From: Lacrimispora sp. 210928-DFI.3.58
GTDB taxonomy: Bacteria > Bacillota > Clostridia > Lachnospirales > Lachnospiraceae
Assembly: GCF_020554865.1 (NCBI RefSeq)
Contig: NZ_JAJCIC010000009.1
Location: forward strand, 71,583 to 135,582
Length of the DNA: 64,000 nucleotides
Direction of reading: 5' to 3'
Part shown: one piece after another, positions 1-9,689 of the stretch
Layout of the letters: every line of letters starts with the position of its first letter
Numbering within the stretch: position 1 is the first letter of the stretch
Made by a program: the position numbers and the translations under genes
Notes under the pieces: generated by a model
The model's database searches: none
Told to the model about the DNA's origin: nothing
Seen by the model: only the letters and a program-made list of their open reading frames with translations

Positions 1-2
1 TC

Positions 3-1256
3 AACAGTGAGCTTCGCAGCCATTATGCATATTTGATCGTCCGCAAAGGAGCTTCGATCTTCTACTGCGGTGAAAGCAGCCCTGATGACCTGCAGGCCCT
101 CTACAGCCAGCTTCCGGATTTTGACACCATGAAGGGCAATCTGGAGGGCGGCATTTACATGGATGGTGAGAGCCAGCATTTGATCAAACAGATGGATTTC
201 GTCTTCCCTGACGGCGAGGAAGGCAGCGTCTTCATCATTTCCAATGTGGATGACCTGGTACCTGAGGTCAAGTCCATGATCCGGGAAATGCTTATGATGG
301 CCATTATTATCCTGATAGTGGCAGGAATTACATTGACATTGTGGATCTACAGCTCCATCTTAAGCCCTTTAAACAAGCTCCAGGAGGCGACAAAGAAGAT
401 CGCAGAGGGCAATCTGGATTTTACCCTGGATGTGGATGCGGACGATGAGATCGGTCAGCTGTGCCAGGACTTTGAGGCCATGCGCATCCGCCTGAAGGAA
501 AATGCGGAGGAGAAGATCCAGTACGACAAGGAGAGCAAGGAACTCATCAGCAACATTTCCCACGACCTGAAGACGCCGATCACAGCCATCAAGGGCTATG
601 TGGAGGGGATCCTGGACGGAGTGGCCTCCTCGCCGGAGCGGCTTGACAAATACATCCGCACCATATACAACAAGGCTAACGACATGGACCGTCTGATAGA
701 CGAGCTGACCTTTTATTCCAAGATCGATACCAACAAGATACCCTACACCTTCAACAAGATCAATGTGGCCCAGTATTTTAAGGACTGTGTGGAGGAGGTA
801 GGCCTGGACATGGACTCCAGGGGGATCGAGCTGGGGTATTTTAATTACGTGGATGAGGATGTGGTGGTGATCGCGGACGCCGAGCAGATGAAGCGCGTTA
901 TCAACAACATTATCAGCAATTCCGTCAAATACCTGGATAAGAAAAAGGGGATCATCAATATCCGTATCAAGGATGTGGGAGATTTCATCCAGGTTGAGAT
1001 CGAGGACAATGGCAAAGGAATCGCCACAAAGGACCTGCCCAACATTTTCGAGCGGTTTTACCGCACAGATTCCTCCAGGAATTCTTCCCAGGGAGGAAGC
1101 GGCATTGGCCTTTCCATTGTCCGCAAGATCATAGAGGATCACGGAGGCCGCATATGGGCCACCAGCAAGGAGGGGATCGGAACGGAGATCCACTTTGTCC
1201 TCAGAAAATATCAGGAGGTTATACAGGATGAGCAAGATACTAATCGTAGAGGATGA
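3..1256 (+). CDS. Sensor histidine kinase, 5'-truncated by the window
   Basis: The reading frame is open from the first bases of the window, so the true start lies outside; the TTG at 33 is only an internal codon. What is visible is the end of an extracytoplasmic sensor region, one membrane segment (codons at about 285-355), a HAMP linker, a HisKA domain whose phosphoacceptor His lies in SHDLKTP (codon 561-563), and a HATPase_c domain with the N box (NNIISNSVKY), DNGKGI and GGSGIGLSI. By family it autophosphorylates and passes phosphate to the response regulator encoded next, whose start codon lies inside this gene (29-bp overlap), so the two are translationally coupled. The signal sensed cannot be read from the sequence. 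Confidence 0.93.
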   Translation, partial: NSELRSHYAYLIVRKGASIFYCGESSPDDLQALYSQLPDFDTMKGNLEGGIYMDGESQHLIKQMDFVFPDGEEGSVFIISNVDDLVPEVKSMIREMLMMAIIILIVAGITLTLWIYSSILSPLNKLQEATKKIAEGNLDFTLDVDADDEIGQLCQDFEAMRIRLKENAEEKIQYDKESKELISNISHDLKTPITAIKGYVEGILDGVASSPERLDKYIRTIYNKANDMDRLIDELTFYSKIDTNKIPYTFNKINVAQYFKDCVEEVGLDMDSRGIELGYFNYVDEDVVVIADAEQMKRVINNIISNSVKYLDKKKGIINIRIKDVGDFIQVEIEDNGKGIATKDLPNIFERFYRTDSSRNSSQGGSGIGLSIVRKIIEDHGGRIWATSKEGIGTEIHFVLRKYQEVIQDEQDTNRRG

Positions 1257-1917
1257 GGAGAGCATTGCAGAGCTGGAAAAGGATTACCTGGAGCTTTCAG
1301 GATTTGAGGTAGAGATTGAAAATAATGGAAGTGAAGGCCTTGATAAAGCACTAAAGGAGGACTATGACCTGCTGATCTTAGATCTGATGCTTCCTGGAAC
1401 AGACGGCTTTGAGATCTGCAAGCGGGTCCGGGAGGTAAAGAATACTCCCATTATCATGGTTTCCGCTAAAAAGGAGGATATTGACAAGATCCGCGGCTTA
1501 GGGCTGGGAGCCGATGATTACATTACAAAGCCCTTCAGCCCCAGCGAGATGGTAGCCAGGGTCAAGGCCCACATGGCCCGCTATGAGCGCCTGATCGGTA
1601 GCGGACAGGCCTCCAACGAGATCGTGGAGATCCGCGGTTTAAAGATCGATAAGACTGCCCGGCGCGTATGGGTGAACGGCGAGGAAAAGAACTTCACCAC
1701 AAAGGAGTTTGATCTCCTGACCTTCCTGGCCCAGAATCCCAACCATGTGTTTACGAAGGAGGAGTTGTTCTCTAAGATCTGGGATATGGAATCCATCGGA
1801 GATATCGCCACTGTGACCGTGCATATCAAGAAGATCAGGGAAAAAATCGAGTTCAATACGGCAAAGCCCCAGTATATTGAGACGATCTGGGGGGTCGGGT
1901 ATCGCTTTAAGGTGTAA
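1228..1917 (+). CDS. OmpR/PhoB-type response regulator
   Basis: A 229-residue two-domain regulator. The receiver domain has the acidic pocket (EDEE near the N terminus), phosphoacceptor Asp52 in LDLMLPG, and the switch Lys in ITKPF. The C-terminal winged-helix DNA-binding domain ends with the typical VWGVGYRF. I chose the ATG at 1228, preceded by AGGAGG at 1213-1218, rather than an upstream in-frame ATG at 1195 that would add eleven residues unlike the family N terminus. It overlaps the histidine kinase gene by 29 bp and is its cognate partner. Target genes are unknown; it is followed by an AT-rich gap and a secreted protein gene. Confidence 0.95.
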   Translation: MSKILIVEDEESIAELEKDYLELSGFEVEIENNGSEGLDKALKEDYDLLILDLMLPGTDGFEICKRVREVKNTPIIMVSAKKEDIDKIRGLGLGADDYITKPFSPSEMVARVKAHMARYERLIGSGQASNEIVEIRGLKIDKTARRVWVNGEEKNFTTKEFDLLTFLAQNPNHVFTKEELFSKIWDMESIGDIATVTVHIKKIREKIEFNTAKPQYIETIWGVGYRFKV

Positions 1918-2109
1918 AACAAATTCAAACAACCGAAATTCCCTTGTATTTATAAGGAAAAATCTGTCTGTTACATTTGACGATTATTTTTCATACTACC
2001 CACATGCGGCCAAATTCTTTGGACTATGGTATATTGGTAACAGGACATATACATTAGCTGATATGAGTTATGCAGTAAAAAATATAAAAATAGAGAAGGA
2101 TCATGAACA

Positions 2110-3093
2110 ATGACAAAGAGGAAGAAGTGTGTTGCTTTATTAGCATCTATGGTTCTGGCGGCATCTACGAGTATCACATCTTTTGCGTGGGATACAGAAC
2201 AGTATTTATATGAGCCAACCGTGGACGAAAATGGCTATGTAACAGGGTGGAACTGGGAAGATACGGACTGTGATGGCACCTTTGAGTGTTATTACCGTAA
2301 TATGGATTTTTATAATTCGTGTGATGATGAATTTAAACGGGTTCTTCATAAATGGACTGCCCTGACGGATGTCAATCAGTATATCCGCACAACGCCGGAT
2401 GGATACCAGGTAAATGCAAAAATGCAGTGGGTTGTGGACGGTGTTGTTCAGACAAAAACAAGAGAAAAGGATACCAGTGCAGATGATTCTGTATTAGCAG
2501 ATATACCGTATGACCCGGCGCATCCCCTTGCTTGTGTGATGGACAGGTGGAACTTGAGGCTTACACCGGAGACGAATTTCCTGAATTATAATTATATAGC
2601 TGAAAATGATAATATCCATGCTATGCTGACAGGCCAGATGGAATATTATCATCCCAGGACCGGAGGCGGCGCAGACCGGTTGAATGAAATTGAATTGGAA
2701 GTCTATCAGTGGTTTTGTAATTGGTTAAATGGGATGGATTTCCAAAATATGAGCGAAATGGAACGCGCAAGGGCCATAAAAGATGTACTGGCAATGGGAA
2801 ATTATGATAACAGCTATGACAGTAACACCAATATAAAAAATGTGATATACACTACCATGATAGAGAAAAAGGGGGTTTGCGCAGACTTTGCAATGACGGT
2901 AAGATCATTAGCAAAATGCCTGGGACTAAAGTCGGCCCTTGGCGTAAATCCGTCGGCAAACCATGCAACGTGCTTTGTGCAGGTAGACGGGAAGCCGTAT
3001 CTGAGCTCCAATTTACTGCTCCAGCTGGATTACCCGGCAGATTCATATGAATTTTCTCCAGGTTATAACAGCAGCATTGTGTTTATCGATTAA
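2110..3093 (+). CDS. Secreted transglutaminase-like protein
   Basis: A 327-residue protein with a Sec signal peptide (basic MTKRKK, hydrophobic stretch, cleavage probably after TSFA near residue 26). The C-terminal third matches a transglutaminase-like core: catalytic Cys257 in KKGVCADFA and His285 in NHATCFVQVDGKPY. The third triad position, usually Asp about 15 residues after the His, is Ser300 with Asn301 beside it. Papain-like members of this fold are peptidases or crosslinkers acting on wall or peptide substrates, so activity here is uncertain. It stands alone, is more AT-rich than neighbouring genes, follows the two-component system by about 190 bp, and has its own terminator at 3111-3149. 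Confidence 0.75.
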   Translation: MTKRKKCVALLASMVLAASTSITSFAWDTEQYLYEPTVDENGYVTGWNWEDTDCDGTFECYYRNMDFYNSCDDEFKRVLHKWTALTDVNQYIRTTPDGYQVNAKMQWVVDGVVQTKTREKDTSADDSVLADIPYDPAHPLACVMDRWNLRLTPETNFLNYNYIAENDNIHAMLTGQMEYYHPRTGGGADRLNEIELEVYQWFCNWLNGMDFQNMSEMERARAIKDVLAMGNYDNSYDSNTNIKNVIYTTMIEKKGVCADFAMTVRSLAKCLGLKSALGVNPSANHATCFVQVDGKPYLSSNLLLQLDYPADSYEFSPGYNSSIVFID

Positions 3094-3110
3094 TTATAAA
3101 AATGTGCAGA

Positions 3111-3149
3111 AACGCCGAAGGGGCAGATTCCTTTCGGCGTTATCTTTTT
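3111..3149 (+). terminator. Intrinsic terminator after the transglutaminase-like gene
   Basis: Stem AACGCCGAAGG pairs with CCTTTCGGCGTT with one bulged base, followed by ATCTTTTT. Confidence 0.85.
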
Positions 3150-3238
3150 GAGTCGATCTTTTATGATTTGCCGGTATCTCCCGTCCAAGTTTAGAGGACG
3201 GCCAATGGGATTTTCCTCCGGTGAGGGGAGTAAAACCG

Positions 3239-3252
3239 TGAAAGCACTTACA
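3239..3252 (+). promoter_or_regulatory. CcpA box (cre)-like site 1 upstream of ppdK
   Basis: TGAAAGCACTTACA differs from the cre pattern TGWAARCGYTTWCA at one central base (CA for CG). It lies about 200 bp upstream of the ppdK promoter, and a near copy occurs at 3369. Inferred from pattern only. Confidence 0.4.
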
Positions 3253-3368
3253 AAAGAAACAAGGAGTTTGGGCATGCGGAAAGAAAGAAAAAGTCGCGCA
3301 AATATAAGAAAATAAAGCAGAAGTTCGGATATGCGAATTGATAACGCATATGTGAAAAAGACAGAAAA

Positions 3369-3382
3369 TGAAAGCACTTTCA
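3369..3382 (+). promoter_or_regulatory. CcpA box (cre)-like site 2 upstream of ppdK
   Basis: TGAAAGCACTTTCA is a 6-2-6 inverted repeat and matches the cre pattern except for one central base. It sits about 55 bp upstream of the -35 of ppdK. The repetition of the same 11-base core TGAAAGCACTT as in the site at 3239 supports a real regulator site. Confidence 0.45.
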
Positions 3383-3436
3383 TGTATTTTAGCAGTAAAA
3401 TCGGCAAATTTTTTCGATATTTTACCAGAAAAACTC

Positions 3437-3464
3437 TTTACTCGAAAAATGTTTGTGATATAAT
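3437..3464 (+). promoter_or_regulatory. Promoter of ppdK
   Basis: TTTACT, 16-bp spacer, TATAAT preceded by TGA (extended -10). The start point would fall near 3471, giving a leader of about 90 nt with a short inverted repeat (GGACGGA / TCCGTCC). The rest of the gap 3150-3560 holds no convincing ORF. Confidence 0.75.
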
Positions 3465-3560
3465 GGACAAGGCGGACGGACTGGGAGAATCATTTGTTCC
3501 GTCCAATACAAAAAGCAGCAGAAAAACAGTCTGAAACATTTATTGAGGAGGAAAAAACCA

Positions 3561-6185
3561 ATGGCAAAAAAGTATTGCTACCTGTTTAGCGAAGGCAATG
3601 CCAGCATGAGAGAGCTTCTTGGCGGCAAGGGTGCAAACCTTGCAGAGATGACCAATATCGGTCTTCCGGTTCCACAGGGCTTTACAATCTCCACTGAGGC
3701 TTGTACCCAGTATTATGAGGACGGACGCGAGATCAATGATGAGATCTTTGCTGAGATCAATGAGTACATCACAAAGATGGAGGAGATCACTGGCAAGAAA
3801 TTTGGCGATAAGAAGAACCCCCTTCTTGTATCTGTACGTTCCGGTGCAAGAGCATCTATGCCTGGTATGATGGACACTATCCTGAACCTGGGCCTGAATG
3901 AAGAGGTAGTAGAGGTTATCGCTGAGCAGTCTCAGAATCCGCGCTGGGCATGGGATTGCTACAGAAGATTTATCCAGATGTACTCCGACGTTGTAATGGA
4001 GGTTGGCAAGAAGTATTTTGAGGCCCTGATCGATGAGATGAAGGAGAAGAAGGGCGTTAAGCTGGATGTTGAGCTGACAGCAGAGGATCTGAAGGAGCTG
4101 GCTGGCCAGTTCAAGGCTGAGTATAAGGCAAAGATCGGTGCTGATTTCCCATCTGATCCAAAGGAGCAGCTCTACGGAGCAATCAAAGCAGTATTCCGTT
4201 CCTGGGACAACCCACGTGCCAACGTATACCGCCGCGACAATGATATCCCATACTCCTGGGGTACTGCTGTAAACGTACAGTCCATGGCATTCGGCAACAT
4301 GGGTGACGATTGCGGTACTGGCGTTGCATTTACCCGTGACCCGGCTACCGGTGCAAAGGGCCTCTTTGGTGAGTTCCTGACAAATGCACAGGGCGAGGAC
4401 GTGGTTGCAGGTGTCCGCACTCCTATGCACATCAATGAGATGGCAGAGAAGTTCCCAGAGGCATTTGAGCAGTTCAAGAATGTTTGCGCTACTCTGGAGA
4501 ATCACTATAGAGATATGCAGGATATGGAGTTTACCGTTGAGCACGGCAAGCTGTATATGCTGCAGACACGTAATGGTAAGAGAACTGCTCAGGCAGCTTT
4601 AAAGATCGCCTGCGATCTGGTTGACGAAGGTATGAGAACACCAGAGGAAGCAGTGGCAATGATCGATCCTCGTAACCTTGATTCCCTGCTGCATCCAACC
4701 TTTGACCAGAAGGCACTGAAGGCTGCAACCCCGATCGCGAAGGCTCTGGGCGCTGCTCCAGGTGCTGCATGCGGTAAGATCGTCTTCACTGCAGATGATG
4801 CGGTAGAGTGGGCTGAGAGAGGCGAGAAGGTTGTTCTGGTCCGTCTTGAGACCTCCCCGGAGGATATCACAGGTATGAAGGCTTCCCAGGGTATCCTGAC
4901 TGTCCGCGGCGGCATGACCTCCCATGCAGCAGTAGTTGCACGTGGTATGGGTGCTTGCTGTGTATCCGGCTGCGGCGATATCATCATGGACGAGGCAAAC
5001 AAGAAGTTCACACTGGCTGGCAAGGAGTATCATGAGGGTGATGTTATCTCCTTTGATGGTTCTACCGGCTGCGTATATGATGGCGCAATCCCAACTGTTG
5101 ATGCTCAGATCGCCGGCGAGTTCGGACGCATCATGGCATGGGCAGATGAGTTCAGAACCTTAAAGGTACGCACAAATGCAGATACCCCAGCTGACGCAAA
5201 GAAGGCAAGAGAGCTTGGCGCAGAGGGCATTGGCCTTTGCCGTACAGAGCATATGTTCTTCGAGGGCGACCGCATTGATGCATTCCGCGAGATGATTTGC
5301 TCCGATACAAAGGAAGAGCGTGAAGTTGCACTTGAGAAGATCCTGCCGCTGCAGCAGGGTGACTTTGAGCAGTTGTATGAGGCTATGGAGGGAGACCCTG
5401 TTACCATCCGTTTCCTGGATCCGCCTCTGCATGAGTTCGTTCCTACCGAGGAAGCTGATATCGAGAAGCTGGCAGCAGCTAAGAATAAGACTGTCGAGGA
5501 GATCAAGGCTATCTGCGATTCCCTCCATGAGTTCAACCCAATGATGGGTCACCGCGGCTGCCGTCTGGCCGTTACCTATCCTGAGATTGCTGTTATGCAG
5601 ACAAAAGCTGTTATCCGTGCAGCAATCAACGTAAAGAAGGCTCATCCAGATTGGAATATCGTTCCTGAGATCATGATCCCACTTGTTGGCGAGATCAAGG
5701 AGCTGAAATACTGCAAGAAGACCGTTGTTGAGACTGCAGATGCAGAGATCGCTGCAGCAGGCTCTGATTTGAAGTACCATGTTGGTACCATGATCGAGAT
5801 CCCAAGAGCAGCTCTGACTGCTGATGAGATCGCAAAAGAGGCTGATTTCTTCTGCTTCGGTACAAACGACCTGACCCAGATGACCTTCGGCTTCTCCCGT
5901 GATGATGCAGGCAAGTTCCTGAACTCTTACTACGATGCCAAGATCTTCGAGAACGATCCATTTGCAAAGCTGGATCAGACTGGTGTCGGCAAGCTGATGG
6001 AGATGGCAATCAAGCTGGGCAAGCCAGTGAACCCAGAGCTCCACGTAGGTATCTGCGGCGAGCACGGCGGCGATCCATCCTCCGTAGAGTTCTGCCACAA
6101 GATTGGCTTAGACTACGTATCCTGCTCACCATTCCGTGTGCCGATCGCACGTCTGGCAGCAGCTCAGGCAGCGCTCAAGAAATAA
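3561..6185 (+). CDS. ppdK: Pyruvate, phosphate dikinase
   Basis: 874 residues, the length of the C. symbiosum enzyme. It interconverts pyruvate, ATP and phosphate with phosphoenolpyruvate, AMP and pyrophosphate in the cytoplasm, a pyrophosphate-linked step of glycolysis or gluconeogenesis in anaerobes. The N-terminal ATP-binding domain begins [18 protein letters not shown]; the phosphohistidine domain carries His455 in [13 protein letters not shown]; the C-terminal PEP/pyruvate TIM barrel carries catalytic Cys832 in [11 protein letters not shown]. The ATG at 3561 follows GAGGAGGAA at 3545-3552; an upstream in-frame ATG would place the ribosome binding site inside the gene. Monocistronic between its own promoter and terminator, with codon use typical of a highly expressed gene. 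Confidence 0.98.
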   Translation: MAKKYCYLFSEGNASMRELLGGKGANLAEMTNIGLPVPQGFTISTEACTQYYEDGREINDEIFAEINEYITKMEEITGKKFGDKKNPLLVSVRSGARASMPGMMDTILNLGLNEEVVEVIAEQSQNPRWAWDCYRRFIQMYSDVVMEVGKKYFEALIDEMKEKKGVKLDVELTAEDLKELAGQFKAEYKAKIGADFPSDPKEQLYGAIKAVFRSWDNPRANVYRRDNDIPYSWGTAVNVQSMAFGNMGDDCGTGVAFTRDPATGAKGLFGEFLTNAQGEDVVAGVRTPMHINEMAEKFPEAFEQFKNVCATLENHYRDMQDMEFTVEHGKLYMLQTRNGKRTAQAALKIACDLVDEGMRTPEEAVAMIDPRNLDSLLHPTFDQKALKAATPIAKALGAAPGAACGKIVFTADDAVEWAERGEKVVLVRLETSPEDITGMKASQGILTVRGGMTSHAAVVARGMGACCVSGCGDIIMDEANKKFTLAGKEYHEGDVISFDGSTGCVYDGAIPTVDAQIAGEFGRIMAWADEFRTLKVRTNADTPADAKKARELGAEGIGLCRTEHMFFEGDRIDAFREMICSDTKEEREVALEKILPLQQGDFEQLYEAMEGDPVTIRFLDPPLHEFVPTEEADIEKLAAAKNKTVEEIKAICDSLHEFNPMMGHRGCRLAVTYPEIAVMQTKAVIRAAINVKKAHPDWNIVPEIMIPLVGEIKELKYCKKTVVETADAEIAAAGSDLKYHVGTMIEIPRAALTADEIAKEADFFCFGTNDLTQMTFGFSRDDAGKFLNSYYDAKIFENDPFAKLDQTGVGKLMEMAIKLGKPVNPELHVGICGEHGGDPSSVEFCHKIGLDYVSCSPFRVPIARLAAAQAALKK

Positions 6186-6229
6186 CTGCAATCAGTTTTA
6201 TAACTGAATAGCATTTTGTCAATAACGAT

Positions 6230-6262
6230 AAGACCTCTGTACGAAAGTACAGGGGTCTTTTT
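6230..6262 (+). terminator. Intrinsic terminator of ppdK
   Basis: AGACCTCTGTAC, GAAA loop, GTACAGGGGTCT, then TTTTT. A strong hairpin; a group IIC intron fragment begins six bases after its T-run. Confidence 0.93.
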
Positions 6263-6268
6263 GTGATG

Positions 6269-6510
6269 GTGCGCCTGGCGGCGCACGTTTCTAACAGGTG
6301 AAAGTCCCGAAGCCGTCCGGCAGTGGGAAGGACATAGCCGAAGGCAAGGGTGTCCATCGCGAGGTGGAATCTGAAGGAAGCCGGATGTGGAAACAGACGA
6401 ACCACGGGCAAACCTCTGGCCTGACGAAAAGAAACTACATATGAGGTTATGCATGAGAGTAGCTCCACTATATTTCGTAATGAGATTCAGAAAGACAAAT
6501 GAATGATGTT
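6269..6510 (+). mobile_element. Truncated group IIC intron (5' domain I only)
   Basis: The element starts GTGCGCCTGGCGGCGCAC, fitting the GUGYG intron start, and carries domain I blocks that I recognise from group IIC introns such as that of Oceanobacillus iheyensis: AGGTGAAAGTCC, AAGGGTGTCC, GGAATCTGAAGGAAGC, GGCAAACCT, CTGACGAA and CATATGAGG. No reverse transcriptase ORF, domain V or domain VI follows; similarity ends around 6510 at another hairpin. It lies just after the T-run of the ppdK terminator, the insertion preference known for class C introns. A related 5' end occurs at 63942. The 3' boundary is approximate. Confidence 0.85.
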
Positions 6511-6545
6511 GAGGCCGTCGCACGATGTGCGATGGCCTCTTTTTA
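6511..6545 (+). terminator. Terminator-like hairpin at the broken end of the intron fragment
   Basis: GAGGCCGTCGCAC, GAT loop, GTGCGATGGCCTC, then TTTTT. It directly abuts the last recognisable intron sequence and shields the next gene from upstream transcription. Confidence 0.8.
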
Positions 6546-6580
6546 GTGCAAAGCATACCGAAAAGCTGCCAGAGAAGATC

Positions 6581-6607
6581 GTGACAAATGTCACTGGAAA
6601 AGTGACA
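6581..6607. promoter_or_regulatory. Inverted repeat upstream of the large membrane protein gene
   Basis: GTGACA-AA-TGTCAC is a perfect 6-2-6 palindrome at 6581-6594, with a third half-site GTGACA at 6602-6607. A TATAAT at 6640-6645 lies downstream, so the site would sit just above the -35 region. Which regulator binds is unknown. Confidence 0.4.
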
Positions 6608-6675
6608 GGCGGCATCTGGAGGATTTTTCCTATATTTCCTATAATAAGAATACCAAAGGAAAGAGGGAAAGGGGA

Positions 6676-9468
6676 ATGAATATGGGGTTGGTGATGGCGG
6701 TTCTTATTTGGCTGGCTGCACCTTTTGTGGAGCTTGTGATCATTATTGTATTGCTGGTATCAAACAGCCGGTATAGGAGGCAGATCCGGGAGCTGACGGC
6801 TGGGCGGGAAAGGCAGCCAGCGGTTAAGATGGCAGCGGAGCTGGAAGAAATGGAGCTGACCACAGAGGCGAAGATGGAGGGGGAGGCAGAGGCGGCAGAA
6901 GAAACGGCGTCGGCAATGAAAGACGGCTGGCATAGGGGCGAATATGCGGTGGAGAAGGCCAAAGACTCTCCTTTTGGCACAGCGGCCCTGATGATCGGTG
7001 TGATCTTTGTGGTGATCGCAGGTCTGATCTTTGCTACTACAGCCTGGAATGTTCTTCCGAATACCGGGAAAGCGCTCCTTGTTCTGGCGGCATCAGGGGT
7101 GTTCTTTGGAGCCAGCTGGCTGGCTGAGAGCAGGCTGCATATCCAAAGAACAGGGAATGCGTGTTATGTGCTGGGAAGCCTCTTTTTATTCCTCTTTGTA
7201 ATAGCAGCAGCTTATTTTGAAGTGCTGATGCCGGAATTTATCCTGTGCAGGAGAAAACGCTGGTTGGTTTTGTGGATAGGAAGCATTGTGACAGAATGCG
7301 CATTTTTTGCAGGATTAAAGCGGTTTCATGACCGGATCTATACACAGATAAGCCTGTGGGGCGTGACGGTCTCCGGGATCTTTATGGCAGGGGCCCTTCA
7401 GACAGGTCTTGATGGATGGATCAATGATATGATGCTGTATGCCGCAGCTTTGGTGATCCTGCAGCAAGGGATTTTAAGGAGCAGGAGAAAGGGCAGCGAT
7501 GGAGACAGCAGCAATGGAGACGGCAGTGGGACTGGGTATATTGACATGCTGTTGGAGGGCCTTCGGAGCTTTGTGCCAATCCATTTCTGGGTGTTTGCAG
7601 CCCTTGTGATGGTTTATGGATGCACGCGGATCGGAATCTGGCTGCTGGGAGATTATGGAGCCGCCAATATGTCCATCTCTCATTTTTGCTCCATGGCAGC
7701 AATGACAGCGGGAGCAGCTGTCCTTGCATGGAATCAGAAAAGCCGCTGGAATACCATCTTTTTTGCAGTGGCAGCGTCAGTCCTTGCCCAATACTGCGCA
7801 TTCCTTGCGCCTGTTCATGTGTCGGGGCAGTGCTGTCTGGCCGCCGCCGCCATCTCCCTCTGGCTTTTGCTGGTGCAGAAGCAGGAAGGGTGGAAATGTT
7901 TAAATAAGGATGGCATCCGCATGGTGTTCCTGATTTTAAATACTGGCTGTTCCCTGAGATATGCCCTGTCCGCTGTGGGAGGCATGTCAGAGCTTCTGGC
8001 GGCTTCGGCAACGGTTGTATTTCTGGCGGCGGCATTAGGACAGTGGGGAAAGAAGAGAAGCTGCGTCCGCCTGTTTATACCAGGTTCGCTGTGGCTGCTC
8101 ACCCTTACAGGATATGAAATGCTGGACAGAAGCTTTCCGGATCTTCATTCTGTGACCTATGAAATGCTGCTGTTTGCATTTCTCTTTGGAATCATGTTAT
8201 GGGATCTGTGGCGGAAGGATGTATTCTGCCTCCCGGTGCTTGTGATGGGGACCTTGGCCCAGACCGGATATTTCTGGCAAAAGGAAGTGACAGCGCCCTT
8301 TGCGCTTCTGATAGCAGGATATCTGCTGGCCAAAGGATATTTTCGGAAGGAGGAGCCTGCCGGATGCCTGTATTCTATGTCAGGCTGCTATTTCCTGTTG
8401 GGAGTGTATGTTTTATCCTGCCGTTTCACGGATGTGCAGGTTATGCGGATGACGGCGGTCAATCTGCTGTTTGGGGCAGTTGGGCTGGCACGCAGTGTGG
8501 GAGTGCATCGGAAAACACCTGATGGGTGTGACGGACAGTACCATCCTCTTATATGGGATATCTGTGGATGCAGCGCCTTCCTGTTTACGATAACTGGTTT
8601 CTATTGGGACGGGGACGCAGGACTTGGAGAACTCGTTCTCTGTATGGCCGCCTTTACAGGATATTTCATCTGGTTTTATAAGGGAAACCGCCAGTGGCCC
8701 CATTTCCTGGCAGCCCTGAGTATGGTTCCGGTTCCCTTCCTGCTGGGTGAGCGCCTGCTTATGACAGAAAACGGGAGATATGCTGCCGTAGGTGCGGTCT
8801 TGCTCATTTCCGGTCTTCTGTGCCGTAAGCTTCTGCCGGTTCTTAAGAGGGCAGAGGGGGTCCGGGGAGGCTGGCGCGTGAACTGGTATCAGGTATGCTC
8901 CGTCTTTGTGCTGATCGGAATGCTTCCGAAGGCGAGCGATGTGTGGCAGTTTCTTTATCTGCTCCTCCTGGCTCTCAACATCCTGCAGTTTGCAGCAGCA
9001 GAGAGACTGAGAAAGGGCGCCATTTTCCTGGCAGCCTGCGCTCTGGGAGCCGCTTATCTGGAGCAGCCCTTCATAGAGTGGCCTGATATCATCGGATTGG
9101 AATGCAGGATGCTTCCCTTTGTTCTGCTTATCTGGCTTGCAGGAAGGCAGTGGAAGGAAAGGGAAGGAGTGAGGGCGCTTCAGACAGCAGGCTATGTGAT
9201 CTGTCTGGTTATTCTGTGCTTTAACGTCCTCCTGTTTGGCAGCCTGGCAAATGCCATGATCCTGGAGGCGGTCTGCCTGGCGATCTTTCTTTGGGCGCAG
9301 GTAAAAAAGAACGGCAGCTGGGTGCGTATTTCCGGTATATTCCTGATACTGGTAGTGGTCTTTTTGACAAAGGAGTTCTGGCTGAGCATTTCCTGGTGGA
9401 TCTATCTTCTGGCAGCAGGAATCGGCCTGATCATTTTTGCAGCCCAAAATGAAAGAAGGAAGCATTAG
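6676..9468 (+). CDS. Large polytopic membrane protein of unknown function
   Basis: 930 residues. A first membrane segment (about residues 3-29) is followed by a charged stretch (30-95) rich in Glu, Ala and Lys, then more than twenty hydrophobic segments to the C terminus. It resembles the loosely defined multi-spanning DUF2157/DUF2339-like proteins of Firmicutes, but I cannot assign a family with certainty. No catalytic motif stands out. The start at 6676 follows GGGAAAGGGG. It precedes a NarL-type two-component system but is separated from it by 220 bp containing a strong promoter, so the two need not be one operon. A shallow hairpin (GCCATTT/AAAATGGC near 9484-9500) follows, without a T-run. 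Confidence 0.7.
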   Translation: MNMGLVMAVLIWLAAPFVELVIIIVLLVSNSRYRRQIRELTAGRERQPAVKMAAELEEMELTTEAKMEGEAEAAEETASAMKDGWHRGEYAVEKAKDSPFGTAALMIGVIFVVIAGLIFATTAWNVLPNTGKALLVLAASGVFFGASWLAESRLHIQRTGNACYVLGSLFLFLFVIAAAYFEVLMPEFILCRRKRWLVLWIGSIVTECAFFAGLKRFHDRIYTQISLWGVTVSGIFMAGALQTGLDGWINDMMLYAAALVILQQGILRSRRKGSDGDSSNGDGSGTGYIDMLLEGLRSFVPIHFWVFAALVMVYGCTRIGIWLLGDYGAANMSISHFCSMAAMTAGAAVLAWNQKSRWNTIFFAVAASVLAQYCAFLAPVHVSGQCCLAAAAISLWLLLVQKQEGWKCLNKDGIRMVFLILNTGCSLRYALSAVGGMSELLAASATVVFLAAALGQWGKKRSCVRLFIPGSLWLLTLTGYEMLDRSFPDLHSVTYEMLLFAFLFGIMLWDLWRKDVFCLPVLVMGTLAQTGYFWQKEVTAPFALLIAGYLLAKGYFRKEEPAGCLYSMSGCYFLLGVYVLSCRFTDVQVMRMTAVNLLFGAVGLARSVGVHRKTPDGCDGQYHPLIWDICGCSAFLFTITGFYWDGDAGLGELVLCMAAFTGYFIWFYKGNRQWPHFLAALSMVPVPFLLGERLLMTENGRYAAVGAVLLISGLLCRKLLPVLKRAEGVRGGWRVNWYQVCSVFVLIGMLPKASDVWQFLYLLLLALNILQFAAAERLRKGAIFLAACALGAAYLEQPFIEWPDIIGLECRMLPFVLLIWLAGRQWKEREGVRALQTAGYVICLVILCFNVLLFGSLANAMILEAVCLAIFLWAQVKKNGSWVRISGIFLILVVVFLTKEFWLSISWWIYLLAAGIGLIIFAAQNERRKH

Positions 9469-9590
9469 GAGGAATGCGCTGACGGCCATTTGCAAAATGG
9501 CTGCCTGCTATCCAGCCAGGTGTTTTGTGTGAGTGAAGCATGAGGGAAGTCCCGGACAAAAGAGCCGGATCAGGAGAAAATGTAATTGCT

Positions 9591-9619
9591 TTGACATAGG
9601 GCTGTCAGAAGGCTATAAT
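9591..9619 (+). promoter_or_regulatory. Perfect consensus sigma-A promoter for the NarL-type system
   Basis: TTGACA, 17-bp spacer, TATAAT: every base of both hexamers matches consensus. The start would be near 9626, about 65 nt before the kinase start codon. Confidence 0.88.
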
Positions 9620-9689
9620 CAGGGTATCGGCAGATAAAAGGAAAACGGCCGGTGCCCTGTATGTTATTACGAAGGGAAGGAGGGAAAAG

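Noticed and set aside
369..1265. 298-codon minus-strand frame opposite the histidine kinase
   Set aside because: Shadow of a certain kinase gene; its translation has no family features.
3090..3407. 105-codon minus-strand frame in the ppdK upstream region
   Set aside because: It crosses the transglutaminase terminator and the cre-like sites and lacks a ribosome binding site.
3540..6098. Long minus-strand reading frames (334 and 312 codons) opposite ppdK
   Set aside because: They are antisense shadows of a highly biased coding sequence; no ribosome sites, no recognisable protein motifs, and ppdK is unambiguous.
8413..9495. 360-codon minus-strand frame opposite the 930-residue membrane protein
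   Set aside because: The plus-strand frame is continuous, hydrophobic and has a good ribosome site; the antisense product is Gln/His-rich and unlike a protein family.
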